DNA from: Deltaproteobacteria bacterium
Lineage (GTDB): Bacteria; Desulfobacterota; Syntrophorhabdia; Syntrophorhabdales; Syntrophorhabdaceae
Direction: 5' to 3'
NCBI GenBank assembly: GCA_029553295.1
Contig: JAKPCK010000130.1
Span: 1-64,000 of the forward strand
DNA: 64,000 nt
Made by a program: the position numbers and the translations under genes. Below the pieces are notes generated by a model. That model made no database searches and was not told the DNA's origin. It saw only the letters and a program-made list of their open reading frames with translations. Positions within the stretch are counted from its first letter, which is position 1, and the number at the start of each line of letters is the position of its first letter. Below are positions 46,524 to 55,939 of the stretch, one piece after another.

Positions 46524-47486
46524 ATGGCATATCTTTTTTCTATCTTGATATTTTTTTTATTCCTCCTTCCCATACCTGTATCTGCCTATAACAACAACAC
46601 AACCCCTTCAGGGGGAATAACTGCCCTGTCTTATATACTCGTTGACAGGGATACCTTTGAGATAATCTCAGGCAGGGATTACCACAGACCCCTGCCCCCG
46701 GCAAGCACAACCAAGGTAATGACCACAATAGTGGCATTGGAGACCTTAACGGGCAGCGAGACCATAGTCCCGGACAGGGGGGTCCTCAGGATCCCCAGGA
46801 CAAAACTGAACCTTGTCCCCGGTAAAAGATACAGGGCGGATGACCTTATAAAGGGTGCAATGATAGAATCTGCCAATGATGCAGCCTATGCCCTGGCAAC
46901 ATTCATAGGCGGGACAGAGGCGGATTTTGCCCTTATGATGAACAATAAGGCAAGGGAGATAGGTGCAAAAAATAGTAACTTTAAGAATGCCTCAGGGCTA
47001 TATGTCCCTGACCAGTATACCACCTGTTATGACCTCGCCCTTATATTCAGATATGCCCTGTCAAATGAGAGGTTCAGGGAGATTGTCACAACGAGATATT
47101 TTCTCTTTAAAGAGGGGAAGAAGAGTATAAGGTATCAAAACCACAACAGGTTTCTATTCTGTTTTGAACCTGCCATAGGCGGGAAGACAGGATATACAAG
47201 GGTATCAAGACACAGCTATGTGGGGGCATTTGAAAAAAACAACAGGACCTATATACTTGCAATACTGGGGAGTGAAGATAAGTGGGGGGATGCGGTAGAG
47301 ATCTTAAGGGTCCTGTATGACAGGCTCCCATCGGACAGGGAGATGAGGCTGGCAAAGGCAAGCTCTATTGTCCTTTCTTCCTATAAGGAAAAAAAGATAA
47401 GGAAGATTAAAAACAAGCCACAGACAACGCAGAAAAAAAAGATAAAGGCAAAAAAAACCATTAGAAAGCCCACCAGAACAAGGTAA
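46524..47486 (+). CDS. D-alanyl-D-alanine carboxypeptidase (S11, PBP5/DacF-like)
   Basis: This 320-residue penicillin-binding protein trims peptidoglycan stem peptides in the periplasm. Signal peptide at 1-21. Active-site motifs are Ser61-Thr-Thr-Lys64 (PASTTK), Ser116-Ala-Asn118 and Lys221-Thr-Gly223. The C-terminal third is shorter than in E. coli DacA and ends in a Lys/Arg-rich tail (KKEKKIRKIKNK-like) rather than an amphipathic anchor helix. ATG 46524 is used; a TTG precedes it. It is 5 bases from the M48 protease gene. Confidence 0.9.
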   Translation: MAYLFSILIFFLFLLPIPVSAYNNNTTPSGGITALSYILVDRDTFEIISGRDYHRPLPPASTTKVMTTIVALETLTGSETIVPDRGVLRIPRTKLNLVPGKRYRADDLIKGAMIESANDAAYALATFIGGTEADFALMMNNKAREIGAKNSNFKNASGLYVPDQYTTCYDLALIFRYALSNERFREIVTTRYFLFKEGKKSIRYQNHNRFLFCFEPAIGGKTGYTRVSRHSYVGAFEKNNRTYILAILGSEDKWGDAVEILRVLYDRLPSDREMRLAKASSIVLSSYKEKKIRKIKNKPQTTQKKKIKAKKTIRKPTRTR

Positions 47487-47491
47487 TATCC

Positions 47492-48829
47492 ATGAGGATA
47501 AGGCAATATATAGTAATAGCCCTGTTACTCGTTGTCCTCCCATTAAAAATATACGGTCTTAGTATAGAGGAGGAGAAAAAATACGGTGCCCAGATCTATA
47601 GTGAAATAGCAAACTCGGCTACCATAAATAATGACCCTTATATCTCCATGCACCTAAGATTCATAAAAGAGAGGCTCGAGTCTGTAGTAGCCATGCCCTA
47701 CCATGTAGTGCTCACTGTCATCGAATCACCCAATATGGATGCCTTTGCCACAATTGGAGGTTTTGTATATATAACCACAGGCCTTATCTCCCAGTGCGAC
47801 AGGGAGGAGGAACTGGCAGGTGTTGTTGCCCATGAGTTTGCCCACCTCGCCAGGAGGCACATCGCCAAGAGATATGAAAAAGAGAAATACCTGAATATAG
47901 GTATGTTGAGTTCAATAGCCCTTGCCATGCTTGCCGGGGATGCAAAGACACAGGAGGCAGTCCTTGCCACAGGCATTGCCTCTGCCCAGTCCATGGCCCT
48001 TAAATACTCCAGGGAGGATGAGGATGAGGCAGACAGGTTTGGCTCAAAGTTTGCTGACAGTGCCGGCTATGGTGGCTTTGGTATTGCAGAGTTCCTAAAA
48101 AAACTAAGGCTCGCTGGCGGTGATAAGGTATTGCCCCAGTATCTTCTAACACACCCCTATCATGAGGAGAGGATAATAAGGCTCGAGAGCCTCTGGCCTA
48201 ACAGAAAACCCATCCCTGATTCACCAATATTCCCCTATATCATTGTGAGGGCTAAGGTTTTAAATAAAATAAGGGGCACCCAATCAGATGATATATGGAT
48301 CAATAGATACACCAAAGATAAAAAAGACCCTCTCAATGCCTATGCGGCCTATCTTGTATATTCAAGAAGGGGCAGGATGGATGATGCATTGGAGGCTATA
48401 AAAAACATAGATTCGCCAGTCAAGGACCTCATCCTTGGTGAGGCCTTGTTAACAGCAGGCAAGTTAAGCGAGGCCGTGGATTCCCTGCGAAGGGTTCAAC
48501 CTGGTGACAGTAGCTACTATATTTCCAGGATATATCTGGCCAGGGCATATGAGGCACAGGGCGAGAGAAATCTGGCACTTGACGCATGGAGAGACCTTTT
48601 AAGATACGGCAACTCATTTCCCGAGATATTCTATAGATTTGCCATGCTCTCTGGTCGAATGGGTATGGAGGCACGGGGCTTTGAATACCTGGGCAGGTAT
48701 TATCTTGCACTGGGGCGACTCCATCTTGCTAAATCTAACTTTGAAAAGGCTATAGCAAAATACGGCATAAACTCCAAAGAGGCAAAGGAATTGATGAGAC
48801 TCCTCGAGGATGCCAAAGGACCCAAATAA
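47492..48829 (+). CDS. M48-family metalloprotease with TPR-like tail (BepA-like)
   Basis: This 445-residue protein has a Sec signal peptide (ALLLVVLPLKIYG) and a zinc site His114-Glu115-x-x-His118 (HEFAH), with the downstream acidic ligand in EDEDEADRFG. Residues ~270-445 form helix-turn-helix repeats (AYLVYSRRGRMDDALEAIKN; ARAYEAQGERNLALDAW), as in BepA, which monitors outer-membrane protein assembly in the periplasm. It follows the carboxypeptidase with a 5-base gap. Its substrate is unknown. Confidence 0.9.
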   Translation: MRIRQYIVIALLLVVLPLKIYGLSIEEEKKYGAQIYSEIANSATINNDPYISMHLRFIKERLESVVAMPYHVVLTVIESPNMDAFATIGGFVYITTGLISQCDREEELAGVVAHEFAHLARRHIAKRYEKEKYLNIGMLSSIALAMLAGDAKTQEAVLATGIASAQSMALKYSREDEDEADRFGSKFADSAGYGGFGIAEFLKKLRLAGGDKVLPQYLLTHPYHEERIIRLESLWPNRKPIPDSPIFPYIIVRAKVLNKIRGTQSDDIWINRYTKDKKDPLNAYAAYLVYSRRGRMDDALEAIKNIDSPVKDLILGEALLTAGKLSEAVDSLRRVQPGDSSYYISRIYLARAYEAQGERNLALDAWRDLLRYGNSFPEIFYRFAMLSGRMGMEARGFEYLGRYYLALGRLHLAKSNFEKAIAKYGINSKEAKELMRLLEDAKGPK

Positions 48830-49201
48830 GATAAAGATAGACTTTAGACTGCAGATAAAGACTAAACGTTTTTCTACTTTAAAATCCAATATTTCCAAAA
48901 CAGAACAAATCCATTGACGATTTATGATTTACGGTTTTTAAAGGGATGTCTCAAAAACACAGACCACAGACTTGTAATAAAAAAATCCCATTTTAGCGGA
49001 CAGTGTGTTAATCAGAGCAAGACTAGCTTTGTCCTTATAAACCTAATAAACCAGATAGAACAGTTCAAGAAGGTCTCACAGGTATTCCCCAGAATAATAT
49101 TTATCGATTATAAAAAAATTTTAAGAAAATAATATTTTATTTTTAATAAAAAGGGTAAACTATAAATGAAAATTTAACAGAAGCAATACCTAAGGTGATA
49201 C
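48830..49201. other. Intergenic region without a supported gene
   Basis: This 372-base stretch contains an open frame of 72 codons (48914-49132), but it has no ribosome site and a composition unlike the neighbouring genes, so I do not call it. The sequence includes word-like repetition (GACTTTAGACTGCAGATAAAGAC) near 48840. Its AT-rich end probably carries the promoter of the following barrel gene. Confidence 0.5.
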
Positions 49202-50176
49202 ATGAAGAATAAAATCAAAGCAAGGGCCACTTTAATAACCTTTATCTCCATCTGTTTTATTGTTCTTCTTGGATTTGATTTATTAGCCCAGACTATTTCT
49301 CCCCCTCAGATAGCCTCTGAAAGACAGATTGAGGTGGAAGACCCTGCAGGAACAGGTAAAAAGGCAATCGAGGTCCTAAAGAGACAAAAATACGAACAGA
49401 TGGCACCACCATCCCCTGGAGATGATGCCATAGGCCAGCAGTATATACTAAAAAGGAAAACAGAATATATGCCATTTTCTGTATTTGCAGATATCTCATT
49501 AAATTGGACAAGCAATGTTGCCCTGACAAAAAATAGCCCCCAGGATGATAATTTCTTTCTATATACTACAGGGGCATCATATCAGCCTATTTTAAGCAGA
49601 AATCTCCTCGGTGAGATTACCGCAACCTACCAGTGGTTTCGATACGACAGGTTTAATGAGATGGATTTTGACAGCTTTAATATAGGAGGGGGCCTGTCTT
49701 ATGCAATCCCGGAGGTGGAAAACCTCGTATTTTTTGGCAGATATAACTATAATCGTCTTACAAATTCTGATGCCACAGGTGAATATTACAGCAATAACAG
49801 CATAACCTTTGGCATATTCAAGACATTTCCCCTGGCAAGGACCCACTATATCTATGGAGGGCTCACAAGCCAATTTGGATTTGCAACACCAAAACTCTAT
49901 CAACGAGACTATCATACCTTTCTCTGTGGTTATAACATTCTTATTACAGAGAAGGTCTCCCTTGACCTCAATGCAAGGTTCTCGTATATCCCTTATCAGG
50001 AGGATGGCAGGAATGACTACAATGAGGCAGTCACTCTAAATATCTCCTATAAACCCAGGCCATGGTTGAATATCTATTTTATAGGTTTTGCTGCCTTCAA
50101 TCAGTCCAACAGGTCTGTCTTTGAGTACAATGTGGTCAATCTGGCACCAAACATCGGCATAAAGATTAGATTTTAA
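49202..50176 (+). CDS. Outer-membrane beta-barrel protein, partner of FecR-like exoprotein
   Basis: This 324-residue protein has an N-terminal signal (ISICFIVLLGFDLLAQ) and a short periplasmic linker (AGTGKKAIEVLKRQKYEQMAP). Residues ~95-324 are aromatic beta strands (FSVFADISLNWTSNVAL; ISYKPRPWLNIYFIGFAAFN) ending in IKIRF. The opening NWTSN-type strand and the linker recall surface-assembly barrels. It ends 10 bases before the 997-residue FecR-like gene, so the two may form a barrel-passenger pair. The specific role is inferred. Confidence 0.72.
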   Translation: MKNKIKARATLITFISICFIVLLGFDLLAQTISPPQIASERQIEVEDPAGTGKKAIEVLKRQKYEQMAPPSPGDDAIGQQYILKRKTEYMPFSVFADISLNWTSNVALTKNSPQDDNFFLYTTGASYQPILSRNLLGEITATYQWFRYDRFNEMDFDSFNIGGGLSYAIPEVENLVFFGRYNYNRLTNSDATGEYYSNNSITFGIFKTFPLARTHYIYGGLTSQFGFATPKLYQRDYHTFLCGYNILITEKVSLDLNARFSYIPYQEDGRNDYNEAVTLNISYKPRPWLNIYFIGFAAFNQSNRSVFEYNVVNLAPNIGIKIRF

Positions 50177-50186
50177 GGAGAGGGTT

Positions 50187-53180
50187 ATGCAACGGAAATT
50201 TAATCCCATTTTTCTAATATTATTAGCATTTTTATCTTTCTTTATCCCCTTTTCAAATTCCTGGGCAGACGATGCCTTCTTTGCATTTATAAATGGTGAC
50301 GTAAGGATAAAAAAAGAAGGAGCCCAGGACCGAACAGTTAGACTTGTTGATACAGTAAAGCCGGGCGAGGCAGTTGTGACAGGCAATGACACCCGTGTCG
50401 AAATATCCTTTCCTGATAAGTCTTTTATACGCCTTGGCTCTAATACCTCGATAAAATTTACCGAAGACAAAAAGGGTTTGACCCTTGAGAGCGGGGCAAT
50501 TCTTTTTTATGTTCCGGAAGGAACAGGGAAGGTTAGGATTGCAACAGAGAGGGTGCGTATTGAGGCAGAAGGGGCTACGGCAATGGTGGAACACACGCCA
50601 TCCAGTTATGCAAAATTCATAGTGGTTGCAGGGCAGGCACAGGGGTCGATTAATGAGAGGTTTGGTGAGTGGATTACCCTTGAGGCAGGTAAGATGCTTA
50701 TCCTTCCACCGGATTCCCGCTCATTGCCGGAGCCTGTTGATGTTGACCTGTTCCAGCTCGTAAGGACATCAGCACTTATAAATCTAAAAGGTGATAAAAG
50801 GCAGGACATCAATATACAGCTTTCAAGGGGTATTAAAGATGCTGTAAGGGAACAACAGGCATCTATCTCAAAAGGAAGCCTTATTAAGACCAATATGGTT
50901 ATTATATCAGATGCAGGCCTTGTAATTGCATCTGAAAATATGCTTAAAACCCTGGAAAACAGGGCTATAGAGAACTGGCAGGAGACAAGGACATCAGAGC
51001 CCTTGACTCTAAACAATGGTTTACCATTTTCCCTGGGTCCACAGAACAATATAAATATGGCAGGTCATATCACAAAGGCTGGTATCCAGACCGCTTCAGG
51101 TCAGGTATATGAGAACTATCCCGGGGATATATCCAGGGGTGGTTATGCAAATTATATCTTTGGCAGATCTGAATATCCCTTTGAACATTATTTAATAAAT
51201 TTTAACAACAGATTCGGATCCAGGTCCCCTATTGCCACATTTCTCTTTAATGAGCTCAATATAACCGGTGATTTTGATGTGAGTGTCCCTCCAGGGGTTA
51301 CAAACAGGTTATCCCTTGTTTCGAAAAATGGAATAAATGTGACCGGTCAAATAGATAAACTCTCTCCTAATTTAGCTGGCTTAAGCATGATTACCTCCAA
51401 TGGCCCTATAAATATCAATAAGTCTGTAATAGCATCCATTGCCCCTCGAACCGCTGTAGAACTGGCCATGGAGACCCAGGGCAGGGGGCAGTATGTAGGG
51501 GTAGATAAATGGGAGAAGGAGATGGTGCTCCCTGTGGGTGGTATATATGTCAACGCCACAGACACCAAATATGAGAACCTTTCATCAGCGGCATCTGAAT
51601 ACCTTGCACCGGATGCAACAAGGGAGGCGTCCAAGACAGGCGGTTTGGTAGATGCACGCACATATAACTATGCAGTCCAGGTTGGGCCATATCGTAATAT
51701 GAACGAAAACCCACCTTCTACCCCATTCCATTATGGTAAATATGTGGCACGATATGAGGTTACAAGGCCACTCCCTGTTGCATATTCAAAGGTAGAGAAC
51801 AACCCCCAGTTTGGGTCGGGGTTCACAGGGGGACAGCCAACAGAGCAATATAGAGCCCTGTTTAACAGGTCAGATTTGATACGTCTGGGATACCTGAAAA
51901 AAATAAGCTATGATGCCAATGATACAAGCACCCTCGATGCCCAGATAAAACCATTTTCAGATTATGCCACTACCTATATATCCAGTGCAGAGCTTGAACA
52001 GAAGGTAAAGGCAGCCTGGGAAGAGGAGATGAGCAAGAGGACCCCTGAACAGCAGGCAGAGGCCAAGAGGCTTAATGCCCAGGCAAGGGAGGTCATGCAG
52101 AGGACAACAAACAGGACTGGTGATGGTATAACAGGGGACGGGACTGCAGACAGCAAAACAATACGCTCCTATCAGGAGTTCTTTGCCTATGCCAGTGGTT
52201 CAGGCAGCAGCATTACCCTTGCAAAAGACCAGAGTCTGGCAGGATTTGGTATGGTTACCCTGGCTGCGGAAAAAGATCTCTATATTAACGGCAGCATTGC
52301 AGGTGCTGAGAATTTTTATGGTATCTCTGGCGCCGGAGATATAATAGTGCCTGAGGGAGGCCTTATTGAGGTCTTTACTGACAACAGGGCAACTGGCGGT
52401 GGCACAGCAAACCTGACAGCACAGAAAAAGATAGAGCTCGCCGGAAGGATACAGGCAAGCAGCGCACCGCAAAATTATTATAACCGATGGCAGAAGACAG
52501 GGGCTATAGATGTTAAAAGCAAGGACACCTCATTAGACCCTGATTCAATTGCCATCAACATAACCAGTAGTGGCCAGTTACTTGCCTTGATAAATTCAGC
52601 TTCATACAAAAATTCAGATGCAGGGAGGGCAAGGGTTGATATAACTGCCTTGAGCGGAAAGATAAGGGTAGATGGCCTTTCCATAAACGGGGAAAATTAC
52701 GGTAAGAACATTGTAGCAGACTACGGCGACCTCAATATAATCAACAATGGGACAAAGGGGACAATAGATATATTAAATGGTGCAGGGCTCCTGGCAGATA
52801 TTATAAAGATAAAGGCTTTGGGGACTCAAGGCGTGCTGAATATCTATGCAGGGAGTTCAATGGATGCCAATACCCAGATTGTCCTCTATGGTGGGCAATT
52901 CGACGGTGGGAAGGTGATATTTACTGGTAGCGGCCATGTCAACCTCACATCAGGTAGTGGCGGTATTATTGTCGGTGCAGACACAGTCCAGGTTAATACA
53001 GGTGTCAATGTCAATACAGGTTCGATTGCAGCAGATGTCTATGCCAATAAGCGCAACTGGAACCCTGTCTGTTCAGGTCAGCCATGCGGGGGACAGGGTT
53101 CACCTCAAGCAGGGACAATGGGGACATGGTCAATACCCCCATCCATTAAAGGTGGTGCATCTGACAGGCCCAATCTATAG
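50187..53180 (+). CDS. Large FecR-domain exoprotein with haemagglutinin-like beta repeats
   Basis: This 997-residue protein has a signal peptide (1-27) and a FecR domain at ~30-165 (DARxxx: DKSFIRLGSNTSIKF, then LESGAILFYVPEGTGKVRIATE). A middle part (170-660) has a Glu/Gln-rich helix (KVKAAWEEEMSKRTPEQQAEAKRLNAQ is near 615). The C-terminal third (~690-960) is Gly/Asn-rich with short repeated beta strands (LTAQKKIELAGRIQASS; GSGHVNLTSGSGGIIVG), as in filamentous haemagglutinin beta-helices. It ends with a Cys pair (CSGQPC). Probably surface exposed or secreted, with the preceding barrel as its partner. Confidence 0.75.
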   Translation: MQRKFNPIFLILLAFLSFFIPFSNSWADDAFFAFINGDVRIKKEGAQDRTVRLVDTVKPGEAVVTGNDTRVEISFPDKSFIRLGSNTSIKFTEDKKGLTLESGAILFYVPEGTGKVRIATERVRIEAEGATAMVEHTPSSYAKFIVVAGQAQGSINERFGEWITLEAGKMLILPPDSRSLPEPVDVDLFQLVRTSALINLKGDKRQDINIQLSRGIKDAVREQQASISKGSLIKTNMVIISDAGLVIASENMLKTLENRAIENWQETRTSEPLTLNNGLPFSLGPQNNINMAGHITKAGIQTASGQVYENYPGDISRGGYANYIFGRSEYPFEHYLINFNNRFGSRSPIATFLFNELNITGDFDVSVPPGVTNRLSLVSKNGINVTGQIDKLSPNLAGLSMITSNGPININKSVIASIAPRTAVELAMETQGRGQYVGVDKWEKEMVLPVGGIYVNATDTKYENLSSAASEYLAPDATREASKTGGLVDARTYNYAVQVGPYRNMNENPPSTPFHYGKYVARYEVTRPLPVAYSKVENNPQFGSGFTGGQPTEQYRALFNRSDLIRLGYLKKISYDANDTSTLDAQIKPFSDYATTYISSAELEQKVKAAWEEEMSKRTPEQQAEAKRLNAQAREVMQRTTNRTGDGITGDGTADSKTIRSYQEFFAYASGSGSSITLAKDQSLAGFGMVTLAAEKDLYINGSIAGAENFYGISGAGDIIVPEGGLIEVFTDNRATGGGTANLTAQKKIELAGRIQASSAPQNYYNRWQKTGAIDVKSKDTSLDPDSIAINITSSGQLLALINSASYKNSDAGRARVDITALSGKIRVDGLSINGENYGKNIVADYGDLNIINNGTKGTIDILNGAGLLADIIKIKALGTQGVLNIYAGSSMDANTQIVLYGGQFDGGKVIFTGSGHVNLTSGSGGIIVGADTVQVNTGVNVNTGSIAADVYANKRNWNPVCSGQPCGGQGSPQAGTMGTWSIPPSIKGGASDRPNL

Positions 53181-53254
53181 CAGATAAAAAGAAGATTTCT
53201 GTTGAAAAAAACTCAAAATATTATAGACTTAAACAAAAAAAGAAAGGAGGGCCT

Positions 53255-54991
53255 ATGGATAAGATTTTAAGGATAAATATGGGTGCCAAAGGTGGTCCAG
53301 AGATAAGCATCACCCCTATCGGCGAATATGCAGGTCTTGGTGGAAGAGGGTTTACATCTGCCATTATATCCAAGGAGGTGCCCCCGGCTTGTCATCCCCT
53401 TTCAGCATTTAACAAACTCGTAATAGCACCTGGTTTATTAAGCGGGACAAGGGCTGCCATGTCAGGGAGGATCTCTATAGGTTGTAAGAGCCCCCTCACA
53501 GGAGGTATAAAAGAGGCAAATGCAGGGGGACAACCCTCACAGGTGCTTGCCCGTCTTGGATATGCAGCAATAGTCATAGAAGGCAAACCAGAGGCGGATG
53601 ACCTTTACAAGGTCTTTATAAACAAGGACGGCATCAAGATTGAAAAGGACAACAGCCTCAGGATGCTGGGAAACTATGCCACTGTAGAAAAGATGAAAGA
53701 AGAGTATGGTGATAAGATCGCATGTATATCTATTGGCCCTGCAGGGGAGATGAGGCTTGCTGCTGCATCTATTGCATGCACAGATATGGAATTAAGGCCA
53801 ACGCGCCACGCAGGCAGGGGCGGTGTTGGCGCTGTTATAGGTTCTAAGGGTGTAAAGGTCATTGTGATAGATGATACAGGGACAACCATGCGGGAGCCCA
53901 AGGACCATGACCGTTTCATTAAGGCAAACGCAAGGTTCATAGAGGGGTTGAGAAAGCACCCTGTTACAGGCGAGGCATTGCCTGCCTATGGGACAAATGT
54001 CCTGACCAATATCTTAAATGAGGCAGGTGGATATCCTACCTACAACTTCAGAGAAGGGAGATTTGCCGGGGCAGCAAAGATAAGCGGTGAGACAGAGGCA
54101 GCCATGGAGACAGAAAGGGGCGGCCTTGCAACACATGGGTGTCATCATGGATGCGTTATAAGGTGCTCTGGTATATTCCACGATAAGGACGGCCATTATC
54201 TCACAAAACAGCCTGAATATGAGACAGTCTGGGCACATGGTGGCAACTGTGGCATAGATGATATGGATAAGATAGCAATGCTCGATTTTCTCGATGATGA
54301 TATTGGTCTTGATACCATTGAGATGGGTGCAACCGTTGGTGTAGCCATGGAGGCTGGTCTCATAAAGTTCGGCGATGCAGACGGGGCTATTGAGCTAATA
54401 AAAGAGGTAGGAAAGGGCACTGCCCTTGGCCGTATAATAGGTAGTGGTGCAGCAGTTACAGGTAAGGCATTCGGTGTAGAAAAGGTCCCTGTTGTAAAGG
54501 GTCAGGCACTCCCGGCATATGACCCCAGGGCTGTCCATGGTATAGGTGTAACCTATGCAACAAGCCCAATGGGTGCAGACCATACAGCAGGATATGCAGT
54601 TGCAACAAATATACTTAAGGTGGGAGGATTTGTAGACCCATTAAAACCTGAGGGTCAGATAGAACTCTCAAGAAATCTCCAGATTGCCACAGCAGCCATT
54701 GACTCCACAGGTATGTGTCTATTTATAGCCTTTGCAGTCCTTGACCAGCCAGAGACATTTGAGGCACTCCTGGAAATGTTAAATGCCTTCTACGGACTAA
54801 ACTTAACACCCGATGATGTGGTAGCCCTGGGTAAGAATATCCTCACCATGGAAAGGACATTTAACAGGCTGGCAGGTTTTACAAATGTCCATGACCGTTT
54901 ACCGGATTTCTTTAAGAGGGAGGCAGTGCCGCCGCATAATGTAACCTTTGAGATTAAAGACGAGGAGCTTGATACGGTTTTTAACTGGTGA
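53255..54991 (+). CDS. Aldehyde:ferredoxin oxidoreductase-family tungsten enzyme
   Basis: This 578-residue protein has the AOR domain order: N-terminal fold, GPAGE motif (ISIGPAGEMRLAAASI), RHAGRGGVGAVIGSKG (pterin binding), and [4Fe-4S] ligands Cys296-x3-Cys300-x3-Cys304 in GCHHGCVIRC, with a fourth Cys in DSTGMC near 490. It oxidises aldehydes or acts in anaerobic carbon metabolism with a tungstopterin cofactor. An AAGGAGG site precedes the ATG. The shortness versus 600+ residue AORs fits the small-AOR branch. Substrate unknown; a MoaD-like gene follows. Confidence 0.93.
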   Translation: MDKILRINMGAKGGPEISITPIGEYAGLGGRGFTSAIISKEVPPACHPLSAFNKLVIAPGLLSGTRAAMSGRISIGCKSPLTGGIKEANAGGQPSQVLARLGYAAIVIEGKPEADDLYKVFINKDGIKIEKDNSLRMLGNYATVEKMKEEYGDKIACISIGPAGEMRLAAASIACTDMELRPTRHAGRGGVGAVIGSKGVKVIVIDDTGTTMREPKDHDRFIKANARFIEGLRKHPVTGEALPAYGTNVLTNILNEAGGYPTYNFREGRFAGAAKISGETEAAMETERGGLATHGCHHGCVIRCSGIFHDKDGHYLTKQPEYETVWAHGGNCGIDDMDKIAMLDFLDDDIGLDTIEMGATVGVAMEAGLIKFGDADGAIELIKEVGKGTALGRIIGSGAAVTGKAFGVEKVPVVKGQALPAYDPRAVHGIGVTYATSPMGADHTAGYAVATNILKVGGFVDPLKPEGQIELSRNLQIATAAIDSTGMCLFIAFAVLDQPETFEALLEMLNAFYGLNLTPDDVVALGKNILTMERTFNRLAGFTNVHDRLPDFFKREAVPPHNVTFEIKDEELDTVFNW

Positions 54992-55035
54992 GGTCTTGGA
55001 ATAAGGTTTTGTTTTTTAGGATGTGCTGATTCGAA

Positions 55036-55626
55036 ATGAGACTGAACATAACTGTCGATAAGAGGTTTATTCCGGTTTTTCTCACACTGCTTCAAGAGGG
55101 TGTCACACTCAATGGCAATATAGGGGCAAGCGTGAGGGATACAATAAAAGAGCACCTCGATATAACCGATGAGTATATAGACAAAAAAATCAGCACAGTC
55201 CTCCTTGACAGTTCCGTAGTGGATGATATGGACAGGGCCGTAATTAAGGAAGGCTCTGTCCTTGCTTTATCAGGGGCTATGCCGGGGCTTGTAGGGGCTA
55301 CGATGAGGACACATAGTTTTTATGCATCTTTCCGTAATGCCATTACATACAGGGAAAAACAAGATGCCCACAAGGTAAAACAGGGGAGATTCCACATAAA
55401 ACTTTTCAATGTGTTGCTCAAGGAACTTGGTCCAAAGCTCCTTAAAAAGGGTATTTTAGTGGATTCTGCTAAGTTATATGAGATACTCAATGCCCAATCC
55501 GAGAAGACCGCCATGTATATAAAAGAGGTATCCCTGGATGATGTGTCATTAGACCTTGATAAAGTGAACAAGATACTCATGGATAATGATAAATCCATGA
55601 TTGAACTTGCTGTAAATTGCCTATGA
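55036..55626 (+). CDS. AOR-associated protein with ubiquitin-fold-like N-terminal part
   Basis: This 196-residue protein is not a family I can name. The N-terminal half (VRDTIKEHLDITDEYID, DSSVVDDMDRAVIKEGSVLALSGAMPGL) has the order of a beta-grasp domain, resembling MoaD/ThiS ending in a small Gly-rich turn, but without a terminal Gly-Gly. The C-terminal half is helical and lacks motifs. It sits between the AOR gene and a MoaD-like gene on the same strand (44 and 15 base gaps), so it probably takes part in cofactor insertion or maturation of the tungsten enzyme. Confidence 0.6.
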   Translation: MRLNITVDKRFIPVFLTLLQEGVTLNGNIGASVRDTIKEHLDITDEYIDKKISTVLLDSSVVDDMDRAVIKEGSVLALSGAMPGLVGATMRTHSFYASFRNAITYREKQDAHKVKQGRFHIKLFNVLLKELGPKLLKKGILVDSAKLYEILNAQSEKTAMYIKEVSLDDVSLDLDKVNKILMDNDKSMIELAVNCL

Positions 55627-55641
55627 AGGGATAAGGCAGAT

Positions 55642-55866
55642 ATGGGTGTAAGGATAAAACTCTTTGCCACTTTACGGACAGGCCGATTCTCTGAAAAGGT
55701 CTATGATATAAAACCAGGCACTACCATATCCGAGATAATAAAAGAATTGGGATTGCCCCCTGAGCAGGTGAGCATTATATTTGTAAACGGTCGTCATGCA
55801 AACCCTGATACAATTTTAAAGGACGGCGATGATGTTGCTATGTTCCCCCCTATAGGGGGGGGATGA
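55642..55866 (+). CDS. MoaD/ThiS-type sulfur-carrier protein
   Basis: This 74-residue ubiquitin-fold protein ends in Gly-Gly-Gly after MFPPIG, matching the MoaD/ThiS C-terminal activation site (one extra Gly). VKLFATLRTG and NGRHANPDTILKDGDDVAMFPP are typical strands. MoaD proteins carry sulfur for molybdopterin synthesis; next to an AOR it may serve tungstopterin formation. It starts 15 bases after the previous gene. Confidence 0.85.
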   Translation: MGVRIKLFATLRTGRFSEKVYDIKPGTTISEIIKELGLPPEQVSIIFVNGRHANPDTILKDGDDVAMFPPIGGG

Positions 55867-55939
55867 AAAATAAGGGTAAATTTTGAAGCAAGACCCTTGT
55901 AAGCTTATTTAAAGAACTTGGTTTTTTAAATCTGCCCTA

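Noticed and set aside
48914-49132. 72-codon plus-strand frame in the gap after the M48 protease
   Set aside because: No ribosome site, no recognisable motif, and it sits in repeat-like AT-rich sequence.
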